Positions 42,903 to 53,733 of a stretch of DNA of 64,000 nt are shown here, one piece after another (positions within the stretch are counted from its first letter, which is position 1; every line of letters starts with the position of its first letter). The notes below the pieces were generated by a model, which did not search any database, had not been told where the DNA came from, and saw nothing but the letters and a program-made list of their open reading frames with translations. A program made the translations under genes and the position numbers. Source of the DNA: Acidobacteriota bacterium (lineage in GTDB: Bacteria > Acidobacteriota > Thermoanaerobaculia > Gp7-AA8); the NCBI GenBank assembly GCA_003223645.1, contig QHVT01000005.1:372001-436000 (forward strand). The letters run 5' to 3'.

Positions 42903-43328
42903 GTGGATGCAACCAATCACAACGTCGTGCTCGTCGTAGACGATGATCCCAACATCCGGCGGATGATCTGCGCAGCGCTGAAGCGGGATGGCTACGCGTT
43001 TCTCGAGGCGCCGAACGGACGGGACGCGCTCGACCTGATGCGCAACGAGCACCCCGACGTCGTGGTGCTCGACCTGATGATGCCGGTCCTCTCCGGATGG
43101 GACGTATTACGCGAGCGGATGAGCGACGCGGTGCTGCGCCGCATCCCGGTGATCATCGTCAGCGCGAATCGCGACCCCGAAGTGGCCCACGCGGTGAGCC
43201 AGGGCATCTGCGCGTTCCTGCCAAAGCCGTTCGACATCGGCGCGCTGTCCGCGCTGGTACGCAGCTGCATGCCGCCGCCCGCGCCGTTTGGCACGGTGTC
43301 GGAGGTTCCGTCGGCTCCGGCGCGCTGA
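42903..43328 (+). CDS. Single-domain response regulator
   Basis: 141 residues. Receiver domain with acidic pocket VVDDDPNIRR, phosphoacceptor aspartate in VVVLDLMMP, threonine/serine position VIIVSAN and lysine in FLPKPFD. No output domain; ends in a Pro/Ala tail. Divergent from mnmA with a GTG start. No histidine kinase is adjacent, so it is an orphan that would work through another kinase or phosphorelay. Confidence 0.9.
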   Translation: MDATNHNVVLVVDDDPNIRRMICAALKRDGYAFLEAPNGRDALDLMRNEHPDVVVLDLMMPVLSGWDVLRERMSDAVLRRIPVIIVSANRDPEVAHAVSQGICAFLPKPFDIGALSALVRSCMPPPAPFGTVSEVPSAPAR

Positions 43329-43334
43329 TTGCGG

Positions 43335-43416
43335 TTGCGCAGTTACGCGGTCGCGCAGTTACGCGGCGCGACACAGAACATTCGCCGCGAAACTGAGTAA
43401 CCGCGCAACTGCGCAA
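43335..43416. repeat. Inverted repeat of GCGCAGTTACGCGG words
   Basis: TTGCGCAGTTACGCGGTCGC and a second AGTTACGCGG on the left; CCGCGCAACTGCGCAAGCG on the right, centre CACAGAACATTCGCCGCGAA. Sits between the response regulator and maeB ends (convergent). Confidence 0.75.
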
Positions 43417-43419
43417 GCG

Positions 43420-45675
43420 TCACCCTAAATCCTGCGCGTCCAGCACCGCGATCGCGGCCATGTTGACGATGTCGTTGACGTCGACGCCGCGCTGCAGCAC
43501 GTGCACCGGCTTCGAGAGTCCCTGCAGGATCGGGCCGATGACTTCGGCGCCGCCGAGGCGCCACATGAGTTTGTAGGCGGCATTCGCGGCGTCGAGATTG
43601 GGGAAAATGAGCACGTTCGCATCTCCCTGGAGCGCGCTCCACGGATAGTCGCTCGACGCGATCTCGGGCACGACCGCGGTGTCGGCCTGCATCTCGCCTT
43701 CGACGATGAGGTCGGGCCGGCGCAACTTGAGAATCTGCACGGCGTCGCGCACTTTTTCGGCGAGCGGATGTTTCGTCGAGCCGAAATTCGAGAACGAGAT
43801 GAAGGCGATGCGCGGCTCGATGTTGAAGCGTCGCGCGGTCTCCGCGGTTTGCTCCGCGATCTCGGCGAGCGTCTGGCTGTCGGGATCGATGTTCACGGTC
43901 GTGTCGGCGAAGATCATCGTACGGTTCTTGAACATCAGCAGATACGCGCCGGATGCGTGGCGCACGCCGGGACGCGTCTGCAGGATCTGCAGCGCGGGAC
44001 GGATCGTCGCGGGGTAGTACGCACGCAGGCCCGCGATCACGCCGTCGGCGTCGCCGGCTTCGAGCATCATCATCGCGAAGTAGTTGCGGCTGTTGAGAAT
44101 CTTCTGCGCGTCGAGGAGCGTCACGCCGTGGCGCTTGCGCAGCTCGTGCAATCGCTCCGCATACTGCGGCGCTTTGTCGCAGGAGTTGATGTCGATGATC
44201 GTGACCTTCGACTCTTCGATGTTGTACTTCTCGATCAGCGACACGACGTCGTCGCGGCGCACGAGCAGGATCGGATGCGCGAGCTTCTCGTCGATGAGGA
44301 TCTTCGCCGCGCGCCAGATCTTTTCCTGCTCGCCTTCCGGGAACACGATCCGCTTCGGCGCCTGACGCGCGCGTCCGTAGATGTCGTGCATGAGACCGCG
44401 CGAGCGGCCCAACATGTTCTCGAGCCGCCGCCGGTACGCGTTGTAGTCCTCGATCGGCTGCTGCGCGACGCCCGTCTCCGCGGCCGCGCGCGCGACCGCG
44501 ACCGGCACGTTGAGCAACACGCGATAATCGAACGGCTTCGGGATCAGATACTCACGCCCGAACGTGATGCGGTTCTGCGAGTACGCGCGCAACACGGAGT
44601 CGGGCACGTCTTCTTTCGCGAGATCGGCCAGAGCGCGCGACGCGGCGAGCTTCATCTCGTCGTTGATCGTCGTCGCACGGCAGTCGAGCGCGCCGCGGAA
44701 GATGAAGGGAAATCCGAGGACGTTGTTGACCTGGTTCGGGTAATCGCTGCGGCCCGTGGCCATGATGATATCGGGACGCGCGGCGGTCGCCTCGGTGTAG
44801 CCGATCTCCGGATCGGGATTCGCCATCGCGAACACGATCGGGTTCTTCGCCATCGCGCGGATCATGTCCTGCGTGACGATGCCGCCGACGGACAGTCCGA
44901 CGAACACGTCGGCGCCTTTGAACGCATCGGCGAGCGTGCGCGCTTTCGTGTCCGCCGCGAACTCTTCTTTGTACGGCGTCATGTCCTCGGCGCGCCCCTT
45001 CCAGATCACGCCGTGGCGATCGGTGAGGATCGCGTTTTCTTTTTTCAGGCCTAGCCTGATGTAGAGCCGCAGGCACGCCATCGCCGCCGCGCCCGCGCCG
45101 GAGATGACGAGTTTTACTTTCCCGATTTTCTTGTTCGCGACTTCGAGCGCGTTGATCAGCGCGGCGGCGGAGATGATCGCCGTTCCATGCTGGTCGTCAT
45201 GAAACACCGGGATCTTCATTTCTTTTTTCAGCCGCTCTTCGATCTCGAAGCATTCCGGCGCGGCGATGTCTTCGAGGTTGATGCCGCCAAACGTCGGCTC
45301 CAGCAGTTTCACGCAGCGAATGAACTCCTCGGTGTCGCGCGTATCGAGCTCGAGATCGAACACGTCGATATCGGCGAAGCGCTTGAAGAGAACGCCTTTC
45401 CCTTCCATCACCGGCTTGCCGGCAGCGGCGCCGATGTTGCCCAGGCCCAGGACCGCGGTGCCGTTGGTGATGACCGCGACGAGATTGCCTTTCGCGGTGT
45501 ATTTGTAGACGTCGGACGGCTCGGCGGCAATGGCGAGGCACGGCTTGGCGACGCCGGGCGTGTAAGCGAGCGAGAGATCGCGCTGCGTCGCCGTCGGCTT
45601 CGACGGAATGACCTCGATCTTCCCCGGCCGCCCGCCGGAGTGGTACTCCAGCGCCTCGTCGCTGTCGTTGGCCAT
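43420..45675 (-). CDS. maeB: NADP-dependent malic enzyme, MaeB type
   Basis: 751 residues with malic-enzyme half ([69 protein letters not shown]) followed by a phosphotransacetylase-like half ([40 protein letters not shown]), the standard MaeB fusion. Decarboxylates malate to pyruvate with NADP; the PTA-like part is regulatory in known members. The AGGAGGAG just before ATG 45675 is an excellent ribosome site. Confidence 0.96.
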   Translation of the reverse strand: MANDSDEALEYHSGGRPGKIEVIPSKPTATQRDLSLAYTPGVAKPCLAIAAEPSDVYKYTAKGNLVAVITNGTAVLGLGNIGAAAGKPVMEGKGVLFKRFADIDVFDLELDTRDTEEFIRCVKLLEPTFGGINLEDIAAPECFEIEERLKKEMKIPVFHDDQHGTAIISAAALINALEVANKKIGKVKLVISGAGAAAMACLRLYIRLGLKKENAILTDRHGVIWKGRAEDMTPYKEEFAADTKARTLADAFKGADVFVGLSVGGIVTQDMIRAMAKNPIVFAMANPDPEIGYTEATAARPDIIMATGRSDYPNQVNNVLGFPFIFRGALDCRATTINDEMKLAASRALADLAKEDVPDSVLRAYSQNRITFGREYLIPKPFDYRVLLNVPVAVARAAAETGVAQQPIEDYNAYRRRLENMLGRSRGLMHDIYGRARQAPKRIVFPEGEQEKIWRAAKILIDEKLAHPILLVRRDDVVSLIEKYNIEESKVTIIDINSCDKAPQYAERLHELRKRHGVTLLDAQKILNSRNYFAMMMLEAGDADGVIAGLRAYYPATIRPALQILQTRPGVRHASGAYLLMFKNRTMIFADTTVNIDPDSQTLAEIAEQTAETARRFNIEPRIAFISFSNFGSTKHPLAEKVRDAVQILKLRRPDLIVEGEMQADTAVVPEIASSDYPWSALQGDANVLIFPNLDAANAAYKLMWRLGGAEVIGPILQGLSKPVHVLQRGVDVNDIVNMAAIAVLDAQDLG

Positions 45676-45690
45676 GCTCTCTCCTCCTGA

Positions 45691-45754
45691 GTGGAGCGGC
45701 GCCCGCCCTCGGGCGCCGGAGCGTTTCGGCGGCCGAGGGCGGACGCCGCTCCAC
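45691..45754. repeat. GTGGAGCGGC palindromic element upstream of maeB
   Basis: Arms of 28 bases, GTGGAGCGGCGCCCGCCCTC against GAGGGCGGACGCCGCTCCAC, with a few mismatches and an 8-base loop. It lies directly upstream of the maeB ribosome site. Third member of the family with 7156-7185 and 36657-36733. Confidence 0.85.
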
Positions 45755-45780
45755 AGGCGCGGAGTCTATATGAAGGCGTT

Positions 45781-45930
45781 GTTTGCAGCTGCGCTGATGG
45801 CAGATAGCGGCTTCGCTGATGGCGGATGGCAGATGGCGGATGGCAGATGGCGGATGGCGGATGGCGGATGGCGGATGGCAGTAGACGCCATCTGGCGAAG
45901 CCGCTATCCTGCCGTCAGCGCAGCCGCAAA
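45781..45930. repeat. Long inverted repeat with internal GATGGCG tandem
   Basis: Outer arms 45781-45816 and 45895-45930 (GTTTGCAGCTGCGCTGATGG and complement, with GATAGCGGCTTCGC/GCGAAGCCGCTATC). The loop is a tandem of about nine 7-base words GATGGCG/GATGGCA. Together with 45691-45754 it fills the 267-base gap between maeB and the small barrel gene; no gene is seen. Confidence 0.9.
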
Positions 45931-45942
45931 CGGCGAAGCGAA

Positions 45943-46359
45943 TCAGAACCGCACGCCGAACGACGCCGTGAGGAAGCTGTTGTCGCTCGAGGCGATCGTG
46001 TACTTCAGCTGCGTGTAGAAGATTCGCGGCGCCTGGCGGACGGCGAGACCGCCGATGACGTTCACGCCGGCATCGAGATCGCCTCCATCGGGATTCACGA
46101 ACGCGGCGCCCGCACCGATCCAGTACGCGGTGTCGCGGCTGAGGCTGATGTCGTAGTGAAAATCGGCGTTCGTCGAAATGAGCCTGCGCGACAGCTCGAT
46201 GTTGGGATTGAAGTAGAAGCCGTTGCCGAGGGGGAGGACGACGTCGCCGCCGACCATTCCGCTTCCGTCGGTCACGCCGACGTGCATGCCCCATTTCATC
46301 TGCGCGAACGACGGCAGCGCGAACAGCAGAGAAAGAAAAACGGGCATGAATCGCTTCAT
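45943..46359 (-). CDS. Small outer-membrane barrel-like secreted protein
   Basis: 138 residues with signal peptide MKRFMPVFLSLLFALPSFAQ and alternating strands (MKWGMHVGVTDGSGMVGGDV; FYFNPNIELSRRLISTNADF; TAYWIGAGAAFVNPD), ending SFGVRF with a C-terminal aromatic. Fits an eight-strand outer-membrane barrel. Similar in design to 6492-7157. Separate from secF by 38 bases, possibly transcribed from the sec operon. Confidence 0.75.
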   Translation of the reverse strand: MKRFMPVFLSLLFALPSFAQMKWGMHVGVTDGSGMVGGDVVLPLGNGFYFNPNIELSRRLISTNADFHYDISLSRDTAYWIGAGAAFVNPDGGDLDAGVNVIGGLAVRQAPRIFYTQLKYTIASSDNSFLTASFGVRF

Positions 46360-46397
46360 GCCCGTCGATTATGCCGCGCGGTGCGGTGAACGTGTCG

Positions 46398-47597
46398 TTA
46401 CGAAGCCTTGCGCTTGCGCGCGGGCGTCTCACTGCGCTGCGGCTCGATGCGCGCGGGCGCGGCGGTCGTTGTCTTCGAGGTCCAGCGATCGAACGCCAGC
46501 GCGACGGCCGGCACGATCATCAGCGTCGAGTACGTTCCGGAGATGACGCCGATCATCAGGATCCAGGCGAAGCCGCGGATCACGTCGCCGCCGAAGGCGA
46601 TCAGTGCGACGAGAACGAGGAACACGGAGCCGCTGGTGAGGATCGTTCGCGACAGCGTCTGGTTGATGGCGAGGTCGAGGTGCTCGGCCAGCGACAGGCC
46701 CTTCTTGATCTTGCGCCTGTTCTCGCGCACGCGGTCGTACATGACGACCGTGTCGTTGATCGAGTAGCCGACGATCGTGAGCAAGGCCGCGACGATGTTC
46801 AGCGAGAACTCGAGCTTCATGATCAACATGAACGCCAGCGAGATCGCGACGTCGTGCACGATGCAGGCGACCGCGCCCATGCCGAACGTGAAGTCGCGGA
46901 AGCGGAACCAGATGTAGAGGCCCATCGCCAGCGAGGAGAGGATGATCGCGAAAAGCGCTTTGCGCTGCAGCTCGGCGCCGACCTGCGGTCCGACGTTTTC
47001 CTGGCTGAGCGGATTGAAGCGTCCGAGGTACGTCTTCTCGTTGAGAAGGCGCGCGGCGTTCGCCGACACGCCCTCGGTGCTCGTCACCTGCTGCATGCTG
47101 GTGAAGATGCCGACCTTCGAGCGCTGATCGATGATCTTCTTCGAGAGATCGTCGTAGTGCTGGATCGCCTGCGGGTTCGTGCCGCGATTGTCGGGATCAT
47201 TCTGCTTGAGCAGCGACGCCAGCTTGTCACGGCCGTCGTAGTTGAGATCGTGCTTACCGGTCTGGCCGGGATTGAGCCTCTCGTGCAGCTGCCCGACGAC
47301 CTGGCCGGCGTAATCGCTCTCTCGCTTCTGTTCCGGAAGGCGGATGTAGATGTTGCGCTCTTCCGCCTTGCCATACTGCTGGATCGTCGCATCGGGAAGA
47401 TCGCGGCGCAGCTCGGTGAGAGGAACCGCGTCTCGGAACTTGAGCGTGATCGCTGCGCCGCCGGCGAAGTCGATGCCCCAGTTGATGCCGTTGGCGAAGT
47501 AGGCGGCGATGCCCGCGATGACGAAGATCATCGAGATGGCGATGCCCTTCCAGCGGTGCTTGACGAACTTGTAATCGGGATTGACGAAAATCTGCAT
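46398..47597 (-). CDS. secF: Protein translocase subunit SecF
   Basis: 399 residues. INWGIDFAGGAAITLKF and the membrane bundle FTFGMGAVACIVHDVAISLAF, TIVGYSINDTVVMYDRVREN mark SecF. The first periplasmic domain is enlarged (about residues 95-205 with a Lys/Asp/Gln-rich insertion) compared with the ~320-residue E. coli protein. With SecD and YajC it uses proton motive force to help late export. Lies 18 bases after secD; ATG preceded by GGAG-like GGAGACCACC. Confidence 0.95.
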   Translation of the reverse strand: MQIFVNPDYKFVKHRWKGIAISMIFVIAGIAAYFANGINWGIDFAGGAAITLKFRDAVPLTELRRDLPDATIQQYGKAEERNIYIRLPEQKRESDYAGQVVGQLHERLNPGQTGKHDLNYDGRDKLASLLKQNDPDNRGTNPQAIQHYDDLSKKIIDQRSKVGIFTSMQQVTSTEGVSANAARLLNEKTYLGRFNPLSQENVGPQVGAELQRKALFAIILSSLAMGLYIWFRFRDFTFGMGAVACIVHDVAISLAFMLIMKLEFSLNIVAALLTIVGYSINDTVVMYDRVRENRRKIKKGLSLAEHLDLAINQTLSRTILTSGSVFLVLVALIAFGGDVIRGFAWILMIGVISGTYSTLMIVPAVALAFDRWTSKTTTAAPARIEPQRSETPARKRKAS

Positions 47598-47615
47598 GGT
47601 GGTCTCCTCGCCCGC

Positions 47616-49181
47616 TTAGATGCTGAGCTCCTTCGGGCGATCGGTCGGCTTGTAGACGATGTCGAAAATCATTCGCGATACGAAAAACGCGGTGAACACC
47701 GACGCGCCGAGACCGATCAGCAGCGTGACGGCGAATCCTTTGATCGGGCCGGTGCCGAACTGAAACAGGAACAGCGCCGAGATGATCGTGGTGAGGTGCG
47801 TATCGATGATCGTGGCGAACGCGCGGGAGAAGCCCTGCTCGATCGCCGCGCGCACGGTTTTCTTCTCGCGCAGCTCTTCGCGGATGCGCTCGAATACCAG
47901 TACGTTCGTGTCGACGGCCATCCCCAGCGTGAGGATGATGCCGGCGAGGCCGGGCAGCGTGAGCGTGGCGTGGAAGTACGCCATCATGCCGAGCAGGATG
48001 ACGAGGTTCAGGAGGAGCGCGACGACAGCGTTGATGCCGGCGCCCTTGTAGTACACGATCAGCGCCGCGACAAGGATCAGGAATCCGATCACCGACGCGG
48101 TCACGCCTTGGCGAATGGAGTCGCGTCCGAGCGACGGACCGACCGTACGCTCTTCGAGCTGCGTGAGCGACGCCGGAAGCGATCCGCTGCGCAGCACGAG
48201 CGAGAGGTCGTTGGCCTGCTGCGTCGTGAAGCTGCCTTCGATGACGCCCTCGCCGGTGATCTCACTCTTGATGACCGGATACGAGACGACTTTGTTGTCG
48301 AGGACGATCGCCATGTAGCGGCCGATGTTGTTTTTCGTCAACGCGGCGAACTTCGGCGTTCCGTCCGGCGTGAACGAGAACCCGATGACCGGCTCGCCGA
48401 CGCGGCCCTTCTGCACGCGCGCGTTCTTGAGATCGCGTCCGCTGACCGGCACATTCTTCTGGACCGCGACATACTTGACGCCGACAACGCGTCCCATGTC
48501 ATCTTCCTCGTTCGCGGGGAGAATGTCGGTCGCCGCGCGCTGTGCGGGCGTGAGCGAGTCGAACACCGCCTGCGCCGTCGACGCGCTGTTGCCTTCGACG
48601 AGGCGGAACTGCAGCTGCGCGGTCGTCTTGATGATGTCCTTCACGCGCGCCGGGTCGTCGACGCCCGGGAGCTGGATGACGATACGGTCGTTCGATTCCG
48701 GAACGATGATCGGCTCCGTGACGCCCAGCGCGTTGACGCGGCGATCGATCGCCTCGACGGCCTGCGTCACCGTGTCGCGCTGGAGCTGCGACTGCGCCTG
48801 CGGCTTCATGTGGAAGCGGAGGCCGTCGCTGATCGGCGTGATCTCGAACGCCGGGAGGAAGTCTCTGGCAATGCGCTCGTAGTTCGACGTCGGAACGCCC
48901 GCGGGCGGATTGGCGACGAACGTCAGGTCGTCGATGCGGCGAACGGACGGCACCGGCAGGTTCTGCGCCTGTGCCTGCGTGCGCAGCGAGTTCATGCCCT
49001 GATCGGTCTCGAGGCGCACGGCCTCGTTGACGTTCACGCGCATCACCAGATGCACGCCGCCTTTGAGGTCGAGTCCGCGCTTGATCGGCTCGGGATTGCT
49101 CGACGTCGGAATGATGGCGATGGTGAAGATCGCCAGCACGCCGAGGATCAACACGATTTTCCAAATGACATTGCGATTCAA
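47616..49181 (-). CDS. secD: Protein translocase subunit SecD
   Basis: 521 residues. GLDLKGGVHLVMRVNV, GTPKFAALTKNNIGRYMAIV, the periplasmic base LVLRSGSLPASLTQLEERTV, and FHATLTLPGLAGIILTLGMA with DTNVLVFERIREEL are SecD signatures. The start is TTG at 49181 because GGAGGA stands just upstream and the conserved NRNVIWKIVLILGV begins there; the longer frame overlaps yajC. Operon tgt-yajC-secD-secF. Confidence 0.95.
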   Translation of the reverse strand: MNRNVIWKIVLILGVLAIFTIAIIPTSSNPEPIKRGLDLKGGVHLVMRVNVNEAVRLETDQGMNSLRTQAQAQNLPVPSVRRIDDLTFVANPPAGVPTSNYERIARDFLPAFEITPISDGLRFHMKPQAQSQLQRDTVTQAVEAIDRRVNALGVTEPIIVPESNDRIVIQLPGVDDPARVKDIIKTTAQLQFRLVEGNSASTAQAVFDSLTPAQRAATDILPANEEDDMGRVVGVKYVAVQKNVPVSGRDLKNARVQKGRVGEPVIGFSFTPDGTPKFAALTKNNIGRYMAIVLDNKVVSYPVIKSEITGEGVIEGSFTTQQANDLSLVLRSGSLPASLTQLEERTVGPSLGRDSIRQGVTASVIGFLILVAALIVYYKGAGINAVVALLLNLVILLGMMAYFHATLTLPGLAGIILTLGMAVDTNVLVFERIREELREKKTVRAAIEQGFSRAFATIIDTHLTTIISALFLFQFGTGPIKGFAVTLLIGLGASVFTAFFVSRMIFDIVYKPTDRPKELSI

Positions 49182-49209
49182 AGGATTCCTCCGGAACGAA
49201 ACCGCCGCA

Positions 49210-51390
<2,181 letters not shown>

Positions 51391-51429
51391 GCGCTGCCCA
51401 ACCGCTGCAAAGATCATGAAAATTTCCCG

Positions 51430-51437
51430 TGTATACT
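51430..51437. promoter_or_regulatory. Shared -10 region of divergent lolA and secreted-protein promoters
   Basis: The GTATAC core reads TATACT toward the right and TATACA toward the left, giving candidate -10 boxes for both directions 25 to 40 bases from the two starts. The -35 elements are weak on both sides. Confidence 0.35.
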
Positions 51438-51462
51438 GAGATATCGGCCGAGGTTATTGACA

Positions 51463-52272
51463 ATGAGAAGAACATTGCTCGGGCTCGCATTGACGCTGAT
51501 CGCTCTTCCCTCGATCGCGGCCATCCAGTACGACTACACCCAGAAAAGCGTTACCGAAGACGCCGTCGTCCCAACGACCGATCTCGTGGCGCGCGCAACC
51601 GTGGACGGCACGAGGACGCGTGTCGAATTCATCGGCGGCAATCTCTATCCGCCCGGCACGTACGTCATCAGCAACGACGGCTCGCACCTCGTCTTCGTCG
51701 ACCCGGGGAAGCGGTGGTACACCGAGTTCAACGCCGCGGGCGCGGTCTCGGCGATCGGCGCGAACAACATCAAGATCGACAATATCCGCTCCGACACGAA
51801 AGACCTCGGCGACGGCCCGCTGATCGCCAATACGCCGACGCATCACTATCAGCTCACCGTCGACTACGAGGTCACGCTCACCATGCGCCAGATCCCGCTC
51901 AAGCAGAGCGTGCACACCGTGATCGACAACTGGATGACGACCAAGTACGGCGACCTCACGCCCAACGAATTCGCCAGCGGCATGAGCACCGGCAACACCG
52001 AAGTCGATCGCCTCCTCGATCTCGAGACGACGAAGGCCGTCGGCTTCCCGCTGCGGCAAACCGTTACCATCCGCCTCACGCCCATCTCCTCCGCGGTCAA
52101 CTCGCAGTTGCGAATGAGCCAGCGCACCGTCATTCGCGAGATGCAGGTGAGCGCGATCCGCGAGCTCGAGCCGAAGGCAACCGACTTCGCGATCCCCGCC
52201 GGCTTCACCCGGGCCGACGTCGGCGAGCGCCCGAAGACGCAGACGCAGGTCCTCACGTTCGACGGAAAATAG
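51463..52272 (+). CDS. Secreted DUF4412-like protein
   Basis: 269 residues with signal peptide MRRTLLGLALTLIALPSIAA. GAG G lies nine bases before ATG 51463. The chain is beta-rich (TRVEFIGGNLYPPGTYVISN; GSHLVFVDPGKRWYTEF; TPTHHYQLTVDYEVTLTM) and resembles DUF4412-type lipid- or metal-binding-like periplasmic beta-sandwiches. Divergent from lolA, so a related envelope role is possible. Function unknown. Confidence 0.65.
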   Translation: MRRTLLGLALTLIALPSIAAIQYDYTQKSVTEDAVVPTTDLVARATVDGTRTRVEFIGGNLYPPGTYVISNDGSHLVFVDPGKRWYTEFNAAGAVSAIGANNIKIDNIRSDTKDLGDGPLIANTPTHHYQLTVDYEVTLTMRQIPLKQSVHTVIDNWMTTKYGDLTPNEFASGMSTGNTEVDRLLDLETTKAVGFPLRQTVTIRLTPISSAVNSQLRMSQRTVIREMQVSAIRELEPKATDFAIPAGFTRADVGERPKTQTQVLTFDGK

Positions 52273-52346
52273 GCCTTCCAGCCGCCCGGCCTCCCAAGGC
52301 TCCCAGGTTCCAGGAGGCCGGGAAGCTAGGAGACTCGGCGGCTCGT
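52272..52346. repeat. Inverted repeat of GGCCTCCCAAGGCTCCC words
   Basis: CCTTCCAGCCGCCCGGCCTC on the left pairs with GAGGCCGGGAAGC and CGGCGGCT on the right. Related to 15250-15446. Lies after the secreted-protein stop. Confidence 0.65.
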
Positions 52347-52404
52347 CTGCTACCATCGCCCGCGTCGGCAGTACCTAGTCCCCGGTTCACCTTTCGATTT
52401 ACTG

Positions 52405-53709
52405 ATGAAGACACGTCGCGCCTTGGGCGAGCGTCTGGGTGGGGTGGTGAAGCGGCCGCGGGCTTACCTCGCGCTTGCGCTTCCCCTCGCCGTTCCGATC
52501 ATCCTCGCCGCCGTTCGGTCGCAACCCGACTTCGGCGCGCCGATGATTCTCGCCTCGCCGCTCGTTCGCTACGACGCTCTGGCGCGTCCCGCGCAGGCCG
52601 ATCTTCCCGAACACTCGCTGCTGCTCACGATCGAAAAAGACGACACGCTCGATGCCGTCCTCGTCGCCGGCGGCTTGTCGCGCGGCGACAGCGCGCTCCT
52701 CACGCGCGAGCTCGCGAAGTCGATCGATGTGCGGCGCCTCCGTCCCGGTCACTTGCTTCGCTTCCACTACGACAATCTCGGCAGCGTCGACGCCGTGCAG
52801 ATGAAAGTCATCGGCTGGGGCGATATCGGCGCAGTGCGCGACGGCGCAGCGTTCGACATCACCGCGACGCCGGCCGCGCAGCGCAGCGTCGAGACGGCGA
52901 TCTCCGCGACGATCAACAGCTCGCTCTACGAAGCGATGCGCGAGCGCGGCGAAGGTCCGCAGCTCGTGCAGCAGCTCGTCGACGTCTTCCAGTGGGACGT
53001 CGATTTCTTCGAGCTGCAAAAAGGCGACTCCTTCAGCGTCGTCACGTCGAAGCACTTCTCCGGCAACGATCTCACCGGCTACGGACCGGTCACCGCCGCG
53101 CGCTTCACACACAAAGGCGTCACCTACGAAGCGTTCCGTGGGCAGCTCGGCTACTACGGGCGCAACGGCGCTCCGCTGCGCAAGCAGTTCCTCAAAGCGC
53201 CGCTCAAGTTCACGCGCATCACCTCCGGCTTCTCGCAGAGCCGCTTTCACCCGGTGCTCAAATACTTCCGCCCGCATCATGGCGTCGACTACGGCGCGCC
53301 GATCGGCACGCCGGTGATGACGACCGCGGACGGCGTCGTCGTCGAGGCGCGCTACAGCGCCGGCGAAGGCAACTTCATCCGCGTCCGCCACTCCTCGCGC
53401 GTCGAAACCTATTACCTCCACCTCTCGCGCTTCGCGAAAGGGATTGCGCGCGGCGCGAAAGTGAAGCAGGGTGACGTCATCGGATACGTGGGCATGACCG
53501 GACTGGCCACGGGACCGCATCTCGACTATCGCGTGACCGAGGACGGCAATTGGCTCAATCCCCTCAAGCTCAAATCCATCACACCCGATCCGCTGCGCGG
53601 CGAGTCACTCCGGCAGTTCCTAGCCGAGGTCGAGCGTCATGGCAGGCAGCTCTCCATCGCGCCGAACGTGGTTGCATCCGACGCAATACAACCGCGCGCG
53701 CTTTTCTGA
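52405..53709 (+). CDS. M23 family metallopeptidase (cell-wall endopeptidase)
   Basis: 434 residues. N-terminal membrane anchor LALALPLAVPIILAA, then OapA/LysM-like domain (TIEKDDTLDAVLVAGGLSRG), a middle domain (LQKGDSFSVVTSKHFSGNDL) and the C-terminal M23 fold: HHGVDYGAPIGTPV (HxxxD zinc site), TYYLHLSRF and GPHLDYRV. MepM/YebA type: cuts peptide cross-links during growth or division. Plus-strand, between repeat and GHMP gene. Confidence 0.92.
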   Translation: MKTRRALGERLGGVVKRPRAYLALALPLAVPIILAAVRSQPDFGAPMILASPLVRYDALARPAQADLPEHSLLLTIEKDDTLDAVLVAGGLSRGDSALLTRELAKSIDVRRLRPGHLLRFHYDNLGSVDAVQMKVIGWGDIGAVRDGAAFDITATPAAQRSVETAISATINSSLYEAMRERGEGPQLVQQLVDVFQWDVDFFELQKGDSFSVVTSKHFSGNDLTGYGPVTAARFTHKGVTYEAFRGQLGYYGRNGAPLRKQFLKAPLKFTRITSGFSQSRFHPVLKYFRPHHGVDYGAPIGTPVMTTADGVVVEARYSAGEGNFIRVRHSSRVETYYLHLSRFAKGIARGAKVKQGDVIGYVGMTGLATGPHLDYRVTEDGNWLNPLKLKSITPDPLRGESLRQFLAEVERHGRQLSIAPNVVASDAIQPRALF

Positions 53710-53733
53710 CAGAATCTCCCTCCGGAAACCCAC